Origin: Catonella sp963545085
GTDB taxonomy: Bacteria > Bacillota > Clostridia > Lachnospirales > Lachnospiraceae
Direction of reading: 5' to 3'
DNA length: 64,000 nucleotides
Assembly: GCA_963545085.1 (NCBI GenBank)
Contig: CAUUHV010000001.1
Span: 1 to 64,000 of the forward strand
Part shown: one piece after another, positions 1 through 9,225 of the stretch
How positions within the stretch are numbered: position 1 is the stretch's first letter
How the letters are laid out: each line of letters begins with the position of its first letter
Notes under the pieces: generated by a model
Seen by the model: only the letters and a program-made list of their open reading frames with translations
Told to the model about the DNA's origin: nothing
Database searches by the model: none
Program-made: the position numbers and the translations under genes

Positions 1-125
1 GCGCATCCTATCAGTTTTAAATTATATCTGCTCCATTCTATTACCTCTTTTAAACCCTCTATAACTGACAGCTCGTCATCGGCAAGGAGAACGGATATAA
101 CCTTAGCTGGATGAATGTTACTCAT
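1..125 (-). CDS. Response regulator, YesN/AraC type (N-terminal part only)
   Basis: Reading the minus strand from the ATG at 125 gives 41 residues before the window edge. They form the start of a receiver domain: a hydrophobic strand (VISVLLADDE) with the paired acidic residues of the phosphorylation pocket, then a first helix ending in VIEWSRYNLKLIG. That last stretch resembles the IDW...G segment of YesN-type regulators, which usually carry a C-terminal AraC DNA-binding domain; that part lies outside the window. The gene is divergent from the sugar ABC operon starting at 365. In this family such an arrangement usually means the two-component system controls the neighbouring transporter in response to an extracellular sugar. 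The family call is from the N-terminus only. Confidence 0.72.
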   Translation of the reverse strand, partial: MSNIHPAKVISVLLADDELSVIEGLKEVIEWSRYNLKLIGC

Positions 126-364
126 TTTTTTACCTTTACCTTTAATGTGTCATGAAACAGCTGTATTTTAATCGGAATTTCAAAGGAATCATTATTGGTA
201 TTGTAAACACTTTGTTGTTTAAAAACAATAGATAACCTTAAAGTATTCCGCAAAAATGTTACATACTTAATACAATCTGTCCTATGTGATTTATTGGATA
301 GGTGATAAAATCTTGATTATCAAAGAGGCGGTGCATAAAGCACTATGTATAAATAGGAGGGAAA

Positions 365-1789
365 ATGAAAAAGAGAATCCTTAGTATGTTTTTGGTATTA
401 ACTACGGCTTTTTCGCTTGCAGCCTGCGGTTCTTCAACTGAGAACAATTCAAAGACGGAAGAGAAAAAAACTGCAGGTACGTCAGCTGAAACAAACAGGC
501 AGGTGTCATCAGCCGCGGATATCGGTAATAAGACCGTTATTGAAGTATGGTCGGAGGATCGTCATGATGAGGACTATGTTCGTAAGATGATAGAAAAGTA
601 TAATAGTGAGAATACAGATAATATTCAGGTAAACCTGACAACGATTACTGAAGACTATCAGAATATGATAAATCTTGCCTATACAGGCGGCACGGCTCCT
701 GATATAGTAGGAGCCAATGCTCTTCCTCTTAATCTTTTTGCTGATACGGGAATTCTTATTCCGTTAAATGAGTATATTGACGCGGATAAGGAGTTTCAGA
801 AAGTTAATGAGCCTTATGAACATGCTTACGAAGGAAAGAATTATAAAGACGGAAATATTTATTTTGTTTTCGGCGGACTGCGTTCCGGTGTAAGGGTAGA
901 GTATAATAAGAACCTGCTTGAGCAAAATAACTTTACTTCAATTCCTGACAATCTTACGGATTATATTGCAATGGCAAAGACTTTAACAGAAAAAGGAAAC
1001 GGCAACTATTATGGAATAGGTTTTACTTCTTCATCACCGTTTGAAAGATTTTTGGAGATGTCGGCTCAGGTTTCCGGAGTATTTTACTATGATTATAAAA
1101 ACGGAAAATTTGATTTTAACGGCTATAAGCCATTTATTGAGAAAGGACAGGAACTTGTAAAAGCGGCATATCCCGACCAGCAGGGCGTTGACAATATGAG
1201 AGCTCTTTTTACGGAGCAGCAGTTTGCACTTTGGTCAAATGCTTCGCAAGAAGTAGGGGTATTTACAAACCAACTTCCGATTAAAGATTTTGAGTGGGGC
1301 GTAGCAACTGTTCCCTCACTTAACGGAGAAATTAAAGGTGCGCTTCAGACAACCCCTAACAAGGCTTATGGAATTATATCCACAAGCAAGAACAAAGATG
1401 CCGCATGGAAGGTTATTCAGTTTTTTGAGTCGGAGGAATTCCTTAAAGGATATTATGAAGGCGGTTACTCGCTTCCGATTTCCGCGTATATGGATGGGGT
1501 AATTGATAAGTCCAAGATGGGCAGACTTGCAGATTTTTCACTTCTTGAGTATGAATCGGTTTATCCTGAACCGCCTAGGGTCAATCTTCAGGGTGACGAT
1601 TACAGAACAGTACTTTGGAACGCGGTTATGGGATATATAGATATCAATGAAGCAATAGAGGATCTTAATACAAGGTATAATGATGCTCTTGATGCTGATG
1701 TTGCATCCGGAACAACAAAGAGACTTGTAATAAAAGATTATGATTCGCTTCATCCAAGCAAGGGCATAGCTGAATATTTAACCGAGTAA
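365..1789 (+). CDS. Sugar ABC transporter solute-binding lipoprotein (family 1)
   Basis: A 474-residue extracellular binding protein. A positively charged start and hydrophobic stretch end in a lipobox with the lipidated cysteine at residue 21 (FSLAAC). A low-complexity Ser/Thr/Lys linker follows, then the two-lobed family 1 fold (TGGTAPDIVGANA near residues 103-115). The ATG has AGGAGG about 4 bases upstream. It is the first gene of an operon with two permeases, an 823-residue unknown protein, a GH28-type enzyme and a KdgF-like cupin, which suggests a uronic-acid oligosaccharide as cargo; that is inferred from neighbours only. The 239 bases upstream, up to the divergent response regulator, hold no promoter that I can call confidently. 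Confidence 0.88.
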   Translation: MKKRILSMFLVLTTAFSLAACGSSTENNSKTEEKKTAGTSAETNRQVSSAADIGNKTVIEVWSEDRHDEDYVRKMIEKYNSENTDNIQVNLTTITEDYQNMINLAYTGGTAPDIVGANALPLNLFADTGILIPLNEYIDADKEFQKVNEPYEHAYEGKNYKDGNIYFVFGGLRSGVRVEYNKNLLEQNNFTSIPDNLTDYIAMAKTLTEKGNGNYYGIGFTSSSPFERFLEMSAQVSGVFYYDYKNGKFDFNGYKPFIEKGQELVKAAYPDQQGVDNMRALFTEQQFALWSNASQEVGVFTNQLPIKDFEWGVATVPSLNGEIKGALQTTPNKAYGIISTSKNKDAAWKVIQFFESEEFLKGYYEGGYSLPISAYMDGVIDKSKMGRLADFSLLEYESVYPEPPRVNLQGDDYRTVLWNAVMGYIDINEAIEDLNTRYNDALDADVASGTTKRLVIKDYDSLHPSKGIAEYLTE

Positions 1790-1800
1790 TATTTGAGAGA

Positions 1801-1836
1801 ACATGGGAATCAGAGCATGATGCCTGATTCCCATGT
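1801..1836 (+). terminator. Hairpin between binding-protein and permease genes
   Basis: A perfect 13-base inverted repeat (ACATGGGAATCAG and its complement) with a 10-base loop, followed by TTTAAC. The U-tract is short, so it is more likely a partial terminator or an mRNA 3' end stabiliser that raises binding protein over permease than a full stop. The permease starts 30 bases later with its own strong ribosome binding site. Confidence 0.7.
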
Positions 1837-1866
1837 TTTAACAGTCAAACCAAGAGGAGGAAACGG

Positions 1867-2781
1867 ATGGAACAAAGGAAAGGTAAAAAGAAGATTACGT
1901 CCAATAGTATATCTGCTATGCTGATGATTCTTCCGTCAACGATATTGCTGATTGTTTGCTCAATATATCCATTTTTATGGATATTCAGATATGTTTGCTA
2001 TAATTATAATGGTTTTACTGCAACATATACAGGAGCGGCAAATTTCAATAGAATGCTTAATGACAAACAATTTTGGGGAAGCGTAATAACAACCTTTGAA
2101 TATGCAGGGCTAAAACTGATATTCATTATTCCGCTTGCTTTGTTTGTCGCGGTTTTGCTTAACATGAAGATGCGAGGCTCCGGTCTGTTCAGGGGAGTTC
2201 TCTTTATGCCTACTATCATAGCAACATCAATTTCAGGTATGATATTCACTTTTCTGTTTGCAACAAAGAACGGCATATTGAATGCGTATCTTCAAAAATT
2301 ATTTCTTATCAGTGAACCTGTGAAATGGCTTACAAGTGCGGATTTTATTATGTCTGCGGTTATTATATTGGCTGTTTGGGGAGGGCTTGGTAATTATATG
2401 CTCTATTTCAGTACAGGCATTAACGGAATAAGCGAAGATTGCTATGAGTCCGCTAAAATTGACGGGGCGAATGCGTTTCAAACTTTTACCTATGTAACAC
2501 TTCCTATGCTTGCTCCGGTGCTTAAAACAGTTCTGATGCTTGCCATTACAGGAGCCTTCAAGGATTATGAAGCAATCATGGTTCTTTCAAAAGGCGGACC
2601 GGGAAACAGGTCAATGGTTATGTTCCTATATATTTATAATACTATTTTCGGAGCAGGAGGCGGAGCGCAACAACAGATTGGATATGGTGCGCTTCTCAGT
2701 GTGGTTGCAGCCGTAATAGTAGGAGCAGTAACTGTGGTCTATCTTTTTGTTGCCAAAAAGTTGGATCATATTACCGATTGA
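1867..2781 (+). CDS. Sugar ABC transporter permease (MalF/UgpA type)
   Basis: A 304-residue inner-membrane permease with about six membrane helices, beginning around residues 16-38. The cytoplasmic EAA loop that docks the ATPase is clear near residue 200 (YESAKIDGANAFQTF, then LPML). AGGAGGAAACGG precedes the ATG. It pairs with the next permease to form the channel for the lipoprotein encoded upstream. No ATPase gene occurs in this operon, as is common for Firmicutes sugar importers that share one MsmX/MsmK-type ATPase. The substrate is not readable from the permease itself. Confidence 0.88.
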   Translation: MEQRKGKKKITSNSISAMLMILPSTILLIVCSIYPFLWIFRYVCYNYNGFTATYTGAANFNRMLNDKQFWGSVITTFEYAGLKLIFIIPLALFVAVLLNMKMRGSGLFRGVLFMPTIIATSISGMIFTFLFATKNGILNAYLQKLFLISEPVKWLTSADFIMSAVIILAVWGGLGNYMLYFSTGINGISEDCYESAKIDGANAFQTFTYVTLPMLAPVLKTVLMLAITGAFKDYEAIMVLSKGGPGNRSMVMFLYIYNTIFGAGGGAQQQIGYGALLSVVAAVIVGAVTVVYLFVAKKLDHITD

Positions 2782-2806
2782 AAAGCGTTTATATAGGAGA
2801 AAAATT

Positions 2807-3673
2807 ATGAGAGAAACACATGCGGTTTATTCAACGGGAACCAAAATATTACGCGCATTATCTTGGATTTTTGTTTTTATCCTTAGTATAACGATGATAT
2901 TTCCTGTTGTTTATATAATATTCGGTTCGTTTAAGGGAAATGCCGAACTTTTGGTGGGCGGCGTGAATATCCTGCCAAAGGCATTTAATTTTTCAAACTA
3001 TATTCAAGCTTGGAATCAGGCAAATTTTGCAAGATATACAGCAAACTCGCTCATCCTTGCATTAGGGGTTATGCTTATCTCCCTATTAACTTCAACTATG
3101 ATTGGATATGTCTTTTCGAGGAGGGAATTTCCTTTTAAGAAATTATTATATGGAACTTTTATTGCTTTTATGTTTATCAATGTAGGTTCCGTGTCATTAA
3201 GACCGCTGTTTGAGCTTGCGGTTAAATTTAAAATGAATACCAGTCTTTTGCCGGTTATTCTTATATCGGCAGGCTCAGGACAGGCTACATATATTTTCTT
3301 GGCAAAGGGATTTACTGATTCTCTTCCAAAAGAGCTTGATGAAGCGGCAAAAATTGACGGCTGTACATTCTTTCAGACGTACCGCATGATAATTGCTCCG
3401 TTATTGAAGCCTGTCGTAGCTACAATTGCTCTTTTATCATTCAGACAGGGCTGGAATGAGTATATTCTTCCGTTGGTGTTTACTATGACAAATGATGCTA
3501 TGAGACCTCTTACTGTCGGTGTAAATATGCTTAAAAATGCAGGTGACGGAACAGCTGCGTGGAATATCATGTTTGCCGGAGCAACAATTGCGATTGTGCC
3601 GATGTTAATTGTATATGCCTGCTTCTCAAAATTTTTCATGGGCGGTGCGACCGCAGGCGCAGTAAAAGGCTAA
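2807..3673 (+). CDS. Sugar ABC transporter permease (MalG/LacG type)
   Basis: A 288-residue permease with six predicted membrane helices and an EAA loop near residues 187-205 (LDEAAKIDGCTFFQTY). I chose the ATG at 2807 because it follows AGGAGAAAAATT. The reading frame stays open further upstream, but that extension overlaps the end of the first permease and reads as non-membrane sequence. It ends in the family-typical glycine-rich tail (MGGATAGAVKG). It forms the second half of the heterodimeric sugar channel. Confidence 0.88.
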   Translation: MRETHAVYSTGTKILRALSWIFVFILSITMIFPVVYIIFGSFKGNAELLVGGVNILPKAFNFSNYIQAWNQANFARYTANSLILALGVMLISLLTSTMIGYVFSRREFPFKKLLYGTFIAFMFINVGSVSLRPLFELAVKFKMNTSLLPVILISAGSGQATYIFLAKGFTDSLPKELDEAAKIDGCTFFQTYRMIIAPLLKPVVATIALLSFRQGWNEYILPLVFTMTNDAMRPLTVGVNMLKNAGDGTAAWNIMFAGATIAIVPMLIVYACFSKFFMGGATAGAVKG

Positions 3674-3720
3674 TAGAAAAATATAACCTTAATTATTCAG
3701 CTTTAAATAAGAAAAGCTCG

Positions 3721-3745
3721 AAATGCGTACTCCATGTACGCATTT
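3721..3745 (+). terminator. Hairpin between permease and 823-residue protein genes
   Basis: A perfect 10-base inverted repeat (AAATGCGTAC / GTACGCATTT) with a 5-base loop, followed by TTGCAG. It sits 17 bases before the start codon of the next gene. The weak U-tract suggests attenuation or transcript processing between the transporter and enzyme genes rather than complete termination. Confidence 0.55.
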
Positions 3746-3762
3746 TGCAGTAGGAGAAAAAT

Positions 3763-6234
3763 ATGAGTAATTTATCCTTTTGGAGATTGGGATATGAGGG
3801 ATTTGTATGCCAGTATATGGTATCGGGACCAAAAATAAGCGAATTTTGTTCCGATGTAAGAGGCAGCGATCAATTTTATGTTGAAAAGAAACTGAGAGAG
3901 GCGGTAACATCTCCAAAAGAATGGGTAGAGTTTTCTGATATGCCTTGGAGAGTGGCTGTTTCAAGTAATAATGGGTTTGTTGACTTTTCGGATTTTTATT
4001 CTGTATTAAAAAAAGTAGAGATGAATGTCTCGGTAGTATTATTTTGTGAAAGAGACACTGAAACGGATTTAAGAATGTGGTCGTATATGGCGGCGGCTCT
4101 TTTTATAAATGGAGAGCTTAAATCCGAAATCGGGCACCCTGTTTATAAGCCTATTTCCTATGTGGATGTAAAGGTTTTTTTAAAAAGGGGACGTAATGTT
4201 ATAAATATCGCTTGCAGGAATCTTGGAGTCAGAGATACCAGGAATATTATCGGATTACAGGTCAGGTCAGGAATGGACGAAATAAGAGTCTCTTTAGAGA
4301 ATGAATCAATTCAGAATGAAGTATATGAAAATCTTGAGTTTCTGGAATGCATAAGAGTAAAGAATAAAAAATTAAAATATGACGGCAATAAAAATATTCT
4401 CTATAATAAGAATATACGAGTCAGTTTTCCAATATGGAGCTCAGACTATGAGACTTTGAAAAATGATTATGAACAAATATTTAAAGGTGAAGCGGGATTT
4501 CCGGAAGGGAGAAAGGAAGCGCTTGTTTCAGTTAAAGGTGAAGGGTATGAAATAGAGCATTTATATGAATGTGCTGATTTGGCAATGCCTAAGTATGATT
4601 TTCATGAAGACACTTTTAGTTATTACATAAAAAAGGTCGCAGAAGTAAAGAGTGCGAACCGCGGCGAATTCGGATTTTCGATAATAAATATTCTTGCAAG
4701 AAGATATCTCGGTATAGAAGATATAAGGGATAATGAACGTTTCAGAGAGGATTTAAAACTCATTAATACAAGAGTAGACTGCTCAGACTTTCTTATTTGT
4801 GGAATACTCAGATATAAAAAGCTATATGGTGTTGCTGAAGAGCTTGAAAAGGATATTAAGAAAACTCTATTAAATTTCAGATATTGGATGGATATGGATG
4901 GGAGTGACGGAATGTGTTTCTGGAGCGAAAATCATTCTCTCATGTTCTACTCATGCATGATGTTTGCAGGACAACTGTATCCTGAAGAGATATTCAATAG
5001 AGCCGGCATGTCAGGAAGAGAAATCAGCGACATGGGAAAGAACAAGGTATTACAATGGATTTCCGATGTTGAAAAATACGGGTTTGAGGAGTTTCAGAGC
5101 GCAACTTATTCAAGTGTTACCTTTGCGGCTCTTTTAAATCTTGTGGACTTTGCTGAAGATTCTATTTCTAAAAGAGCGGAGAAGTTGTGTGACAGACTCC
5201 TTAAAGAGCTTTGCATGCACGCTTTTAAAGGGAGTGTAATATCTCCTATGGGGCGTGTGTATAGAAATGTGCTGTACCCGTTTGCCGATGGAGCACAGGC
5301 AATAATGTATCTGATTGATGCGGATGCGCCATATTTAACCGGTGAAGGCTGGCTTGCGTATTTGATAGGAAGCAGGTATAAAATTCCGGCTGAGTGCAGG
5401 AGTTTGATGACTGATGACGCCGATACGGAATATAACAGCGGTAATGCGCTTATAATTCTGAAAAAAACTGAAGATTATTGCCTGACTTCCGTTAAATCTC
5501 CGAGAGACGACGGAAAAGTCAGATGGGAGAATATTAGAATAAAATATCTTGATAGTAATGAAAAGGATAATGCAAAAATAGCGAAAACGCATGAATATTT
5601 GAAATCTGCCAATGAAAGTTTTCACGGAACATCATTTTTTGAACCGGGAACGCTCGGTTACCAACAGCATATGTGGTATGCGGCACTCTCCTGTGATGCG
5701 ATAGTATTTGTTAATCATCCGGGATGCATGGAAGAGTCCGCTGACCTACGTCCGGGTTACTGGCATGGAAACGGTATAATGCCTGCTGTAAAGCAGACAA
5801 AAAGTGTTTTAGGTGCCGTATATTACATTCCTAAGGAACATCCTGTAGGGTTTCTCCATATGTATTTACCGATAAACCGGTTTGATGAGGTAAAAATTAG
5901 TGACAATATTATGAATGACAGAAAAATGACAGGGATTAAGAGATGCGATTGGCTTTATTTGAGAAAAGGAAACGGATACTTGGCTTTGTGGAGTAGTGAA
6001 GAAAATATTCCGTATAATGATAGAATTTTTGACTGCGAGTTAAAATGCCAATCAAGGAATGTTGCGTATGTAGTTGTTTGCGGCTCAATGAAAGAAAATG
6101 GAAGCTTTGATAAATTTATCAAAGAAATGGATCGACTTCAACCTGTTTACGACAAAGATAAAAAGGAGCTTAATATTGCCGGTAATAAATTCATAAAATG
6201 GTACCGGAGCTCGGATGAAACCCAGGTATTATAA
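3763..6234 (+). CDS. Uncharacterised 823-residue cytoplasmic protein, possible carbohydrate-active enzyme
   Basis: I cannot assign this protein to a characterised family. It has no signal peptide or membrane helix, so it should act in the cytoplasm. The N-terminal 180 or so residues look like a beta-sandwich (alternating hydrophobic strands, ALFINGE, INIACRNLG). The middle, roughly 290-530, is helix-rich and carries an aromatic/acidic patch FWSENH near 386-391 and GREISDMGK further on, reminiscent of alpha/alpha-toroid glycan enzymes. The C-terminal third is again strand-rich, with GYWHGNG. This sandwich-toroid-sandwich order is common in polysaccharide lyases and heparinase-like proteins. 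It lies between an oligosaccharide importer and GH28 and KdgF-like genes. KdgF acts on unsaturated uronates, which lyases or unsaturated-uronyl hydrolases produce, so a role in releasing such a unit is a reasonable guess. The start has GGAGAAAAAT upstream. Confidence 0.6.
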   Translation: MSNLSFWRLGYEGFVCQYMVSGPKISEFCSDVRGSDQFYVEKKLREAVTSPKEWVEFSDMPWRVAVSSNNGFVDFSDFYSVLKKVEMNVSVVLFCERDTETDLRMWSYMAAALFINGELKSEIGHPVYKPISYVDVKVFLKRGRNVINIACRNLGVRDTRNIIGLQVRSGMDEIRVSLENESIQNEVYENLEFLECIRVKNKKLKYDGNKNILYNKNIRVSFPIWSSDYETLKNDYEQIFKGEAGFPEGRKEALVSVKGEGYEIEHLYECADLAMPKYDFHEDTFSYYIKKVAEVKSANRGEFGFSIINILARRYLGIEDIRDNERFREDLKLINTRVDCSDFLICGILRYKKLYGVAEELEKDIKKTLLNFRYWMDMDGSDGMCFWSENHSLMFYSCMMFAGQLYPEEIFNRAGMSGREISDMGKNKVLQWISDVEKYGFEEFQSATYSSVTFAALLNLVDFAEDSISKRAEKLCDRLLKELCMHAFKGSVISPMGRVYRNVLYPFADGAQAIMYLIDADAPYLTGEGWLAYLIGSRYKIPAECRSLMTDDADTEYNSGNALIILKKTEDYCLTSVKSPRDDGKVRWENIRIKYLDSNEKDNAKIAKTHEYLKSANESFHGTSFFEPGTLGYQQHMWYAALSCDAIVFVNHPGCMEESADLRPGYWHGNGIMPAVKQTKSVLGAVYYIPKEHPVGFLHMYLPINRFDEVKISDNIMNDRKMTGIKRCDWLYLRKGNGYLALWSSEENIPYNDRIFDCELKCQSRNVAYVVVCGSMKENGSFDKFIKEMDRLQPVYDKDKKELNIAGNKFIKWYRSSDETQVL

Positions 6235-6303
6235 AAATATCATTGAAAATGGAAAAGATTACGGGACTAATTTGCGGATAACTGTCGAATTGGAGGAGTA
6301 TGA

Positions 6304-7836
6304 ATGAACGATAAAGCCACTTTGCCGGGAAATGGTATAATATATGATGGAGATTATTACAAAGCTATACCGTACGGCAAATATATCAGGATGCAGGAAT
6401 TACCTGCTAATTACGAGTGTAAGATATTTGATATAAGAGATTACGGAGCTGTCGCTGACGGAATAACTGTAAATACGGAAGCTGTTAATCGAGCGGCTGA
6501 AGCGGCAAAAGATGCAGGAGGAGGGATTGTACTTGTGGATGGTGGCTGTTTTATTACAGGAACTGTCCGTATTTACAGTAATACAACTTTGTGGATAACC
6601 TGTGACAGTGTGCTTGCGGCTTCTAAGAATCATGATAATTATATAGATGCGTTTATAATTTTAGATAGCGCGATAAATGTGAGGGTAACAGGTGGAGGAA
6701 GGATATATGGAAATGGAGAATATTTTACTTATCTTCCATCAAAAAAACCGTTGCTTGAACCTTTAAAGAAAATAAAGCAGCCGCCGTTTTTATATGATCC
6801 TATGGGATATCCGACTGATACGATGCGATATGCCATCAGGAGCCGAATTCGATATGCCGAGGATAAGTACGGAGACGGACTTCCCGCTATAAAGCGCCCG
6901 ATGTATATGCTTTGGGTAAACGGTTGTAATAATGTTATAATTGATAATATTATTCTTGAGGACGCGATGGATTGGAATCTGTGTATTGACGGATGCAAGG
7001 ATGTGAAAATATCAAACATAATCATAAACGGGAACAGGCATGTTGCCAATACTGACGGCATTGATATAATGGGAAGTGAAAATGTTGAGGTTAAGCATTG
7101 CTTTATTTCTACTGCTGATGACGGGCTGTGTGTTAAGGCGCCGAGGTGGCATGAGCACGATGGTCTCAATGTATCAGGTGAGAGTATGATGCGAGGTACA
7201 AAGAATGTACGTTTTAGTGACTGTACCGTTTTAAGTGTCGCCAATTCTTTTAAAATAGGTACTGAAACCTACTATGATATTGAAGATATCACTTGCGAGA
7301 ACTGCCATTTTATGTTGGATATTTTTCCGGGAAGTTGTTCAGGTATTGCTATTGAATCCGCAGACGGAAGTAATATTAAAAATGTAAAAATCCAAAATAT
7401 TACTATGGAAAATGTAGCCTGTCCGTTGTTTATCTGTCTGTGTAAGCGGAATAAGTTCGGATACGCGGATGAACGGGATGAGAAAGAGCGGTTTTGGGGC
7501 GGTTCAATTGATGGGGTAACGATTGAGAATGTAAGAGCTGTAGATGCCGAAGTCCCATCAATTATTACAGGATACAGATTGGAAGACGGAAGAGGCAAAG
7601 ACCTTGGAAAAATATCAATAAATAATTTTAACGTTATCTATAGAGATGATATTGAAGATATTTCTCTATTTGATAAAGTATATGAAAATATAGTTGATTA
7701 TCCTGAAAACAGTGCCATGGGAGATGTTCCGGCTTACGGCTTGTTTATAAGGCATGCTCCTATGACTGTATATGGTAATATTCAAATTGTTCCAAGAAGC
7801 ATGAATACCAGAGAGTGTATTATAGAGTTGGAATAA
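6304..7836 (+). CDS. GH28-type glycosidase (polygalacturonase family, intracellular)
   Basis: A 510-residue right-handed parallel beta-helix protein. After an N-terminal extension the typical opening appears (IFDIRDYGAVADG near residues 39-51). The GH28 core follows: NTDGID at 249-254 and the paired aspartates at 272-273 (ADDGLCVK), matching the family's catalytic aspartates. The GHG and RIK motifs of classical endo-polygalacturonases are not evident; in their place are NSFKIGTE and SGIAIES, as in more distant or exo-acting members. No signal peptide is present, so it should act on imported oligosaccharides. GGAGGAG lies about 6 bases before the ATG. Expected reaction: hydrolysis of a galacturonate or rhamnogalacturonate linkage; the exact bond is not predictable. 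Confidence 0.82.
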   Translation: MNDKATLPGNGIIYDGDYYKAIPYGKYIRMQELPANYECKIFDIRDYGAVADGITVNTEAVNRAAEAAKDAGGGIVLVDGGCFITGTVRIYSNTTLWITCDSVLAASKNHDNYIDAFIILDSAINVRVTGGGRIYGNGEYFTYLPSKKPLLEPLKKIKQPPFLYDPMGYPTDTMRYAIRSRIRYAEDKYGDGLPAIKRPMYMLWVNGCNNVIIDNIILEDAMDWNLCIDGCKDVKISNIIINGNRHVANTDGIDIMGSENVEVKHCFISTADDGLCVKAPRWHEHDGLNVSGESMMRGTKNVRFSDCTVLSVANSFKIGTETYYDIEDITCENCHFMLDIFPGSCSGIAIESADGSNIKNVKIQNITMENVACPLFICLCKRNKFGYADERDEKERFWGGSIDGVTIENVRAVDAEVPSIITGYRLEDGRGKDLGKISINNFNVIYRDDIEDISLFDKVYENIVDYPENSAMGDVPAYGLFIRHAPMTVYGNIQIVPRSMNTRECIIELE

Positions 7837-7868
7837 AATATTAATACTATTTGTAAGTGGAGGAATGT

Positions 7869-8216
7869 ATGAAAGCTGCGAAAGATCAAGTTTGGGTATT
7901 CTCAAAGGAATTAGAAGGAGAATCTGTCGGAGAGGGTGTGACAAGAACTGTAAAAAGTTATACTGATGAACTTATGGTGGTGGAAAATAGTTTTAAGAAG
8001 GGGGCCGTCGGGGTTCTACATAAACATGTCCATACTCAAATCACGTACGTACTTAGAGGGAAATTTGAATTTACTATAGGAGATGAAAAGAGAATAGTTG
8101 AAGCGGGAGATACAATGCTTAAAAAGGACGGAATAATCCATGGATGTATTTGTCTCGAAGAAGGTGCTTTGCTTGATATTTTTTCTCCTATGAGAGAAGA
8201 TTTTGTAAAAATTTAG
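7869..8216 (+). CDS. kdgF: KdgF-like cupin, unsaturated uronate linearisation
   Basis: A 115-residue single-domain cupin. The metal-binding cluster is visible as HKHVHTQ (residues 51-57) and a later histidine in IIHGC (91). The C-terminal LDIFSPMREDF closely resembles KdgF proteins, which convert 4,5-unsaturated galacturonate or guluronate to the linear ketouronate in pectin and alginate catabolism. I chose the ATG at 7869, with GGAGGA just upstream, over a GTG at 7857 that would place the ribosome binding site inside the gene. It is the last gene of the operon and is followed by a hairpin terminator. Other small cupins look similar, so the function rests on the C-terminal motif plus context. 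Confidence 0.72.
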   Translation: MKAAKDQVWVFSKELEGESVGEGVTRTVKSYTDELMVVENSFKKGAVGVLHKHVHTQITYVLRGKFEFTIGDEKRIVEAGDTMLKKDGIIHGCICLEEGALLDIFSPMREDFVKI

Positions 8217-8226
8217 AGAATAAAAA

Positions 8227-8282
8227 ATAGCTTGGTCCGGCTTTAGGTTTTGCAAATATACTTACAGCCGAACCGAAGCTAT
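8227..8282. terminator. Hairpin terminator between convergent genes
   Basis: The arms beginning ATAGCTT and ending AAGCTAT pair over about 16 bases with one bulge and a G-T pair, around a loop of about 23 bases. It lies between the end of the plus-strand uronide operon (8216) and the end of a minus-strand gene (8293), so it can serve both directions. A-rich sequence on the left gives a U-tract for the minus-strand transcript. Confidence 0.72.
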
Positions 8283-8292
8283 CTTTAAATGT

Positions 8293-9177
8293 TCATCCGA
8301 AATCCACAAGCCCCTGCAGCCACACGTTTCCCTTGAAGCGCCTCCCTACAGCGGGTTCACCGATTAAATCTTCTTTATTCATGCAGACGTAGAAATTAAG
8401 CTCGTTGCAGAAAACAAGGAGTTCTGTAAGGTGTTCACCGGTCATTGTGTTGACATGGAAAGTGACTTCTTTTATTTCACCGATTATCGTGTAATTATCA
8501 GACTCGGAGCCGTAAGGAATGAAACTGCTGTCCACAATGCTGTATATGTCTTCTGTCTGAATTCGCCTTGATACCATAGCGTAGGTATCTATATCATCAA
8601 GGGTCAGACTGTTTATGGCGTCTTCGCTTCCTTCCCTTGCCTCTATTATAAGGCTGTCATGCCTTTTGGTTCTGTCGGACTGGAACTTAAGCTGCTCTGA
8701 GGTTTTCATCACGGGAAGAAGCACCTTTGCCGAGGTGGAAAGAGCGGAAAGCGTAAGGGGCAGAGGCTCCGAATGAGAATCTATCCGATGCTTCGCCTCA
8801 AGGTAGTCGAGGGAGTTTTGAAGATAGAAGATGAGCGATATTCCAAAATGCATATCGTCCGCCATTCCCGTGTACGCGTCGGTATCCATTCTTTTATTGA
8901 TACTTATTTCCTCATAAGCCGCAGGTCTTTTTCCGGTAAAATACGGAAAATAATGCTCAAGGTGGAAAAAGCCCTTATCATCATACTCTCCTCTTACTGT
9001 AATTCCTATTCTATCGGCAAATTCGAGACTTTTTTCGACTAAAACTCTTTTCTGTCCGTCCTCAAACGAAATGCGTTTATTAAAGGAAGGCTTGGTCATC
9101 ACAAGCCCCAAAATCTTATCAAGTTCTTCTCTGCTCTTTATCTTTGAGAAACCTACAGATCTTAGAAAGCTGTGCAT
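8293..9177 (-). CDS. Conserved protein of unknown function, probably DUF3881 family
   Basis: A 294-residue soluble protein without signal peptide or membrane helix. The opening MHSFLRSVGFSKI and overall length match what I recall of DUF3881, a family of unknown role found mainly in Lachnospiraceae; I did not verify this by search. The C-terminal half is strand-rich (YTIIGEIKEVTFHVNTMTGE, then VGRRFKGNVWLQG), resembling a small beta-barrel. It follows the M3 peptidase gene by 48 bases on the same strand and probably shares its transcript. The upstream GGTGAGG, two bases from the ATG, is a poorly spaced ribosome binding site. No function is proposed. Confidence 0.75.
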   Translation of the reverse strand: MHSFLRSVGFSKIKSREELDKILGLVMTKPSFNKRISFEDGQKRVLVEKSLEFADRIGITVRGEYDDKGFFHLEHYFPYFTGKRPAAYEEISINKRMDTDAYTGMADDMHFGISLIFYLQNSLDYLEAKHRIDSHSEPLPLTLSALSTSAKVLLPVMKTSEQLKFQSDRTKRHDSLIIEAREGSEDAINSLTLDDIDTYAMVSRRIQTEDIYSIVDSSFIPYGSESDNYTIIGEIKEVTFHVNTMTGEHLTELLVFCNELNFYVCMNKEDLIGEPAVGRRFKGNVWLQGLVDFG

Positions 9178-9225
9178 AACCTCACCCGCCTTTCACTGTA
9201 TTTTTGAAATTTTTCAGCGCCTAAA

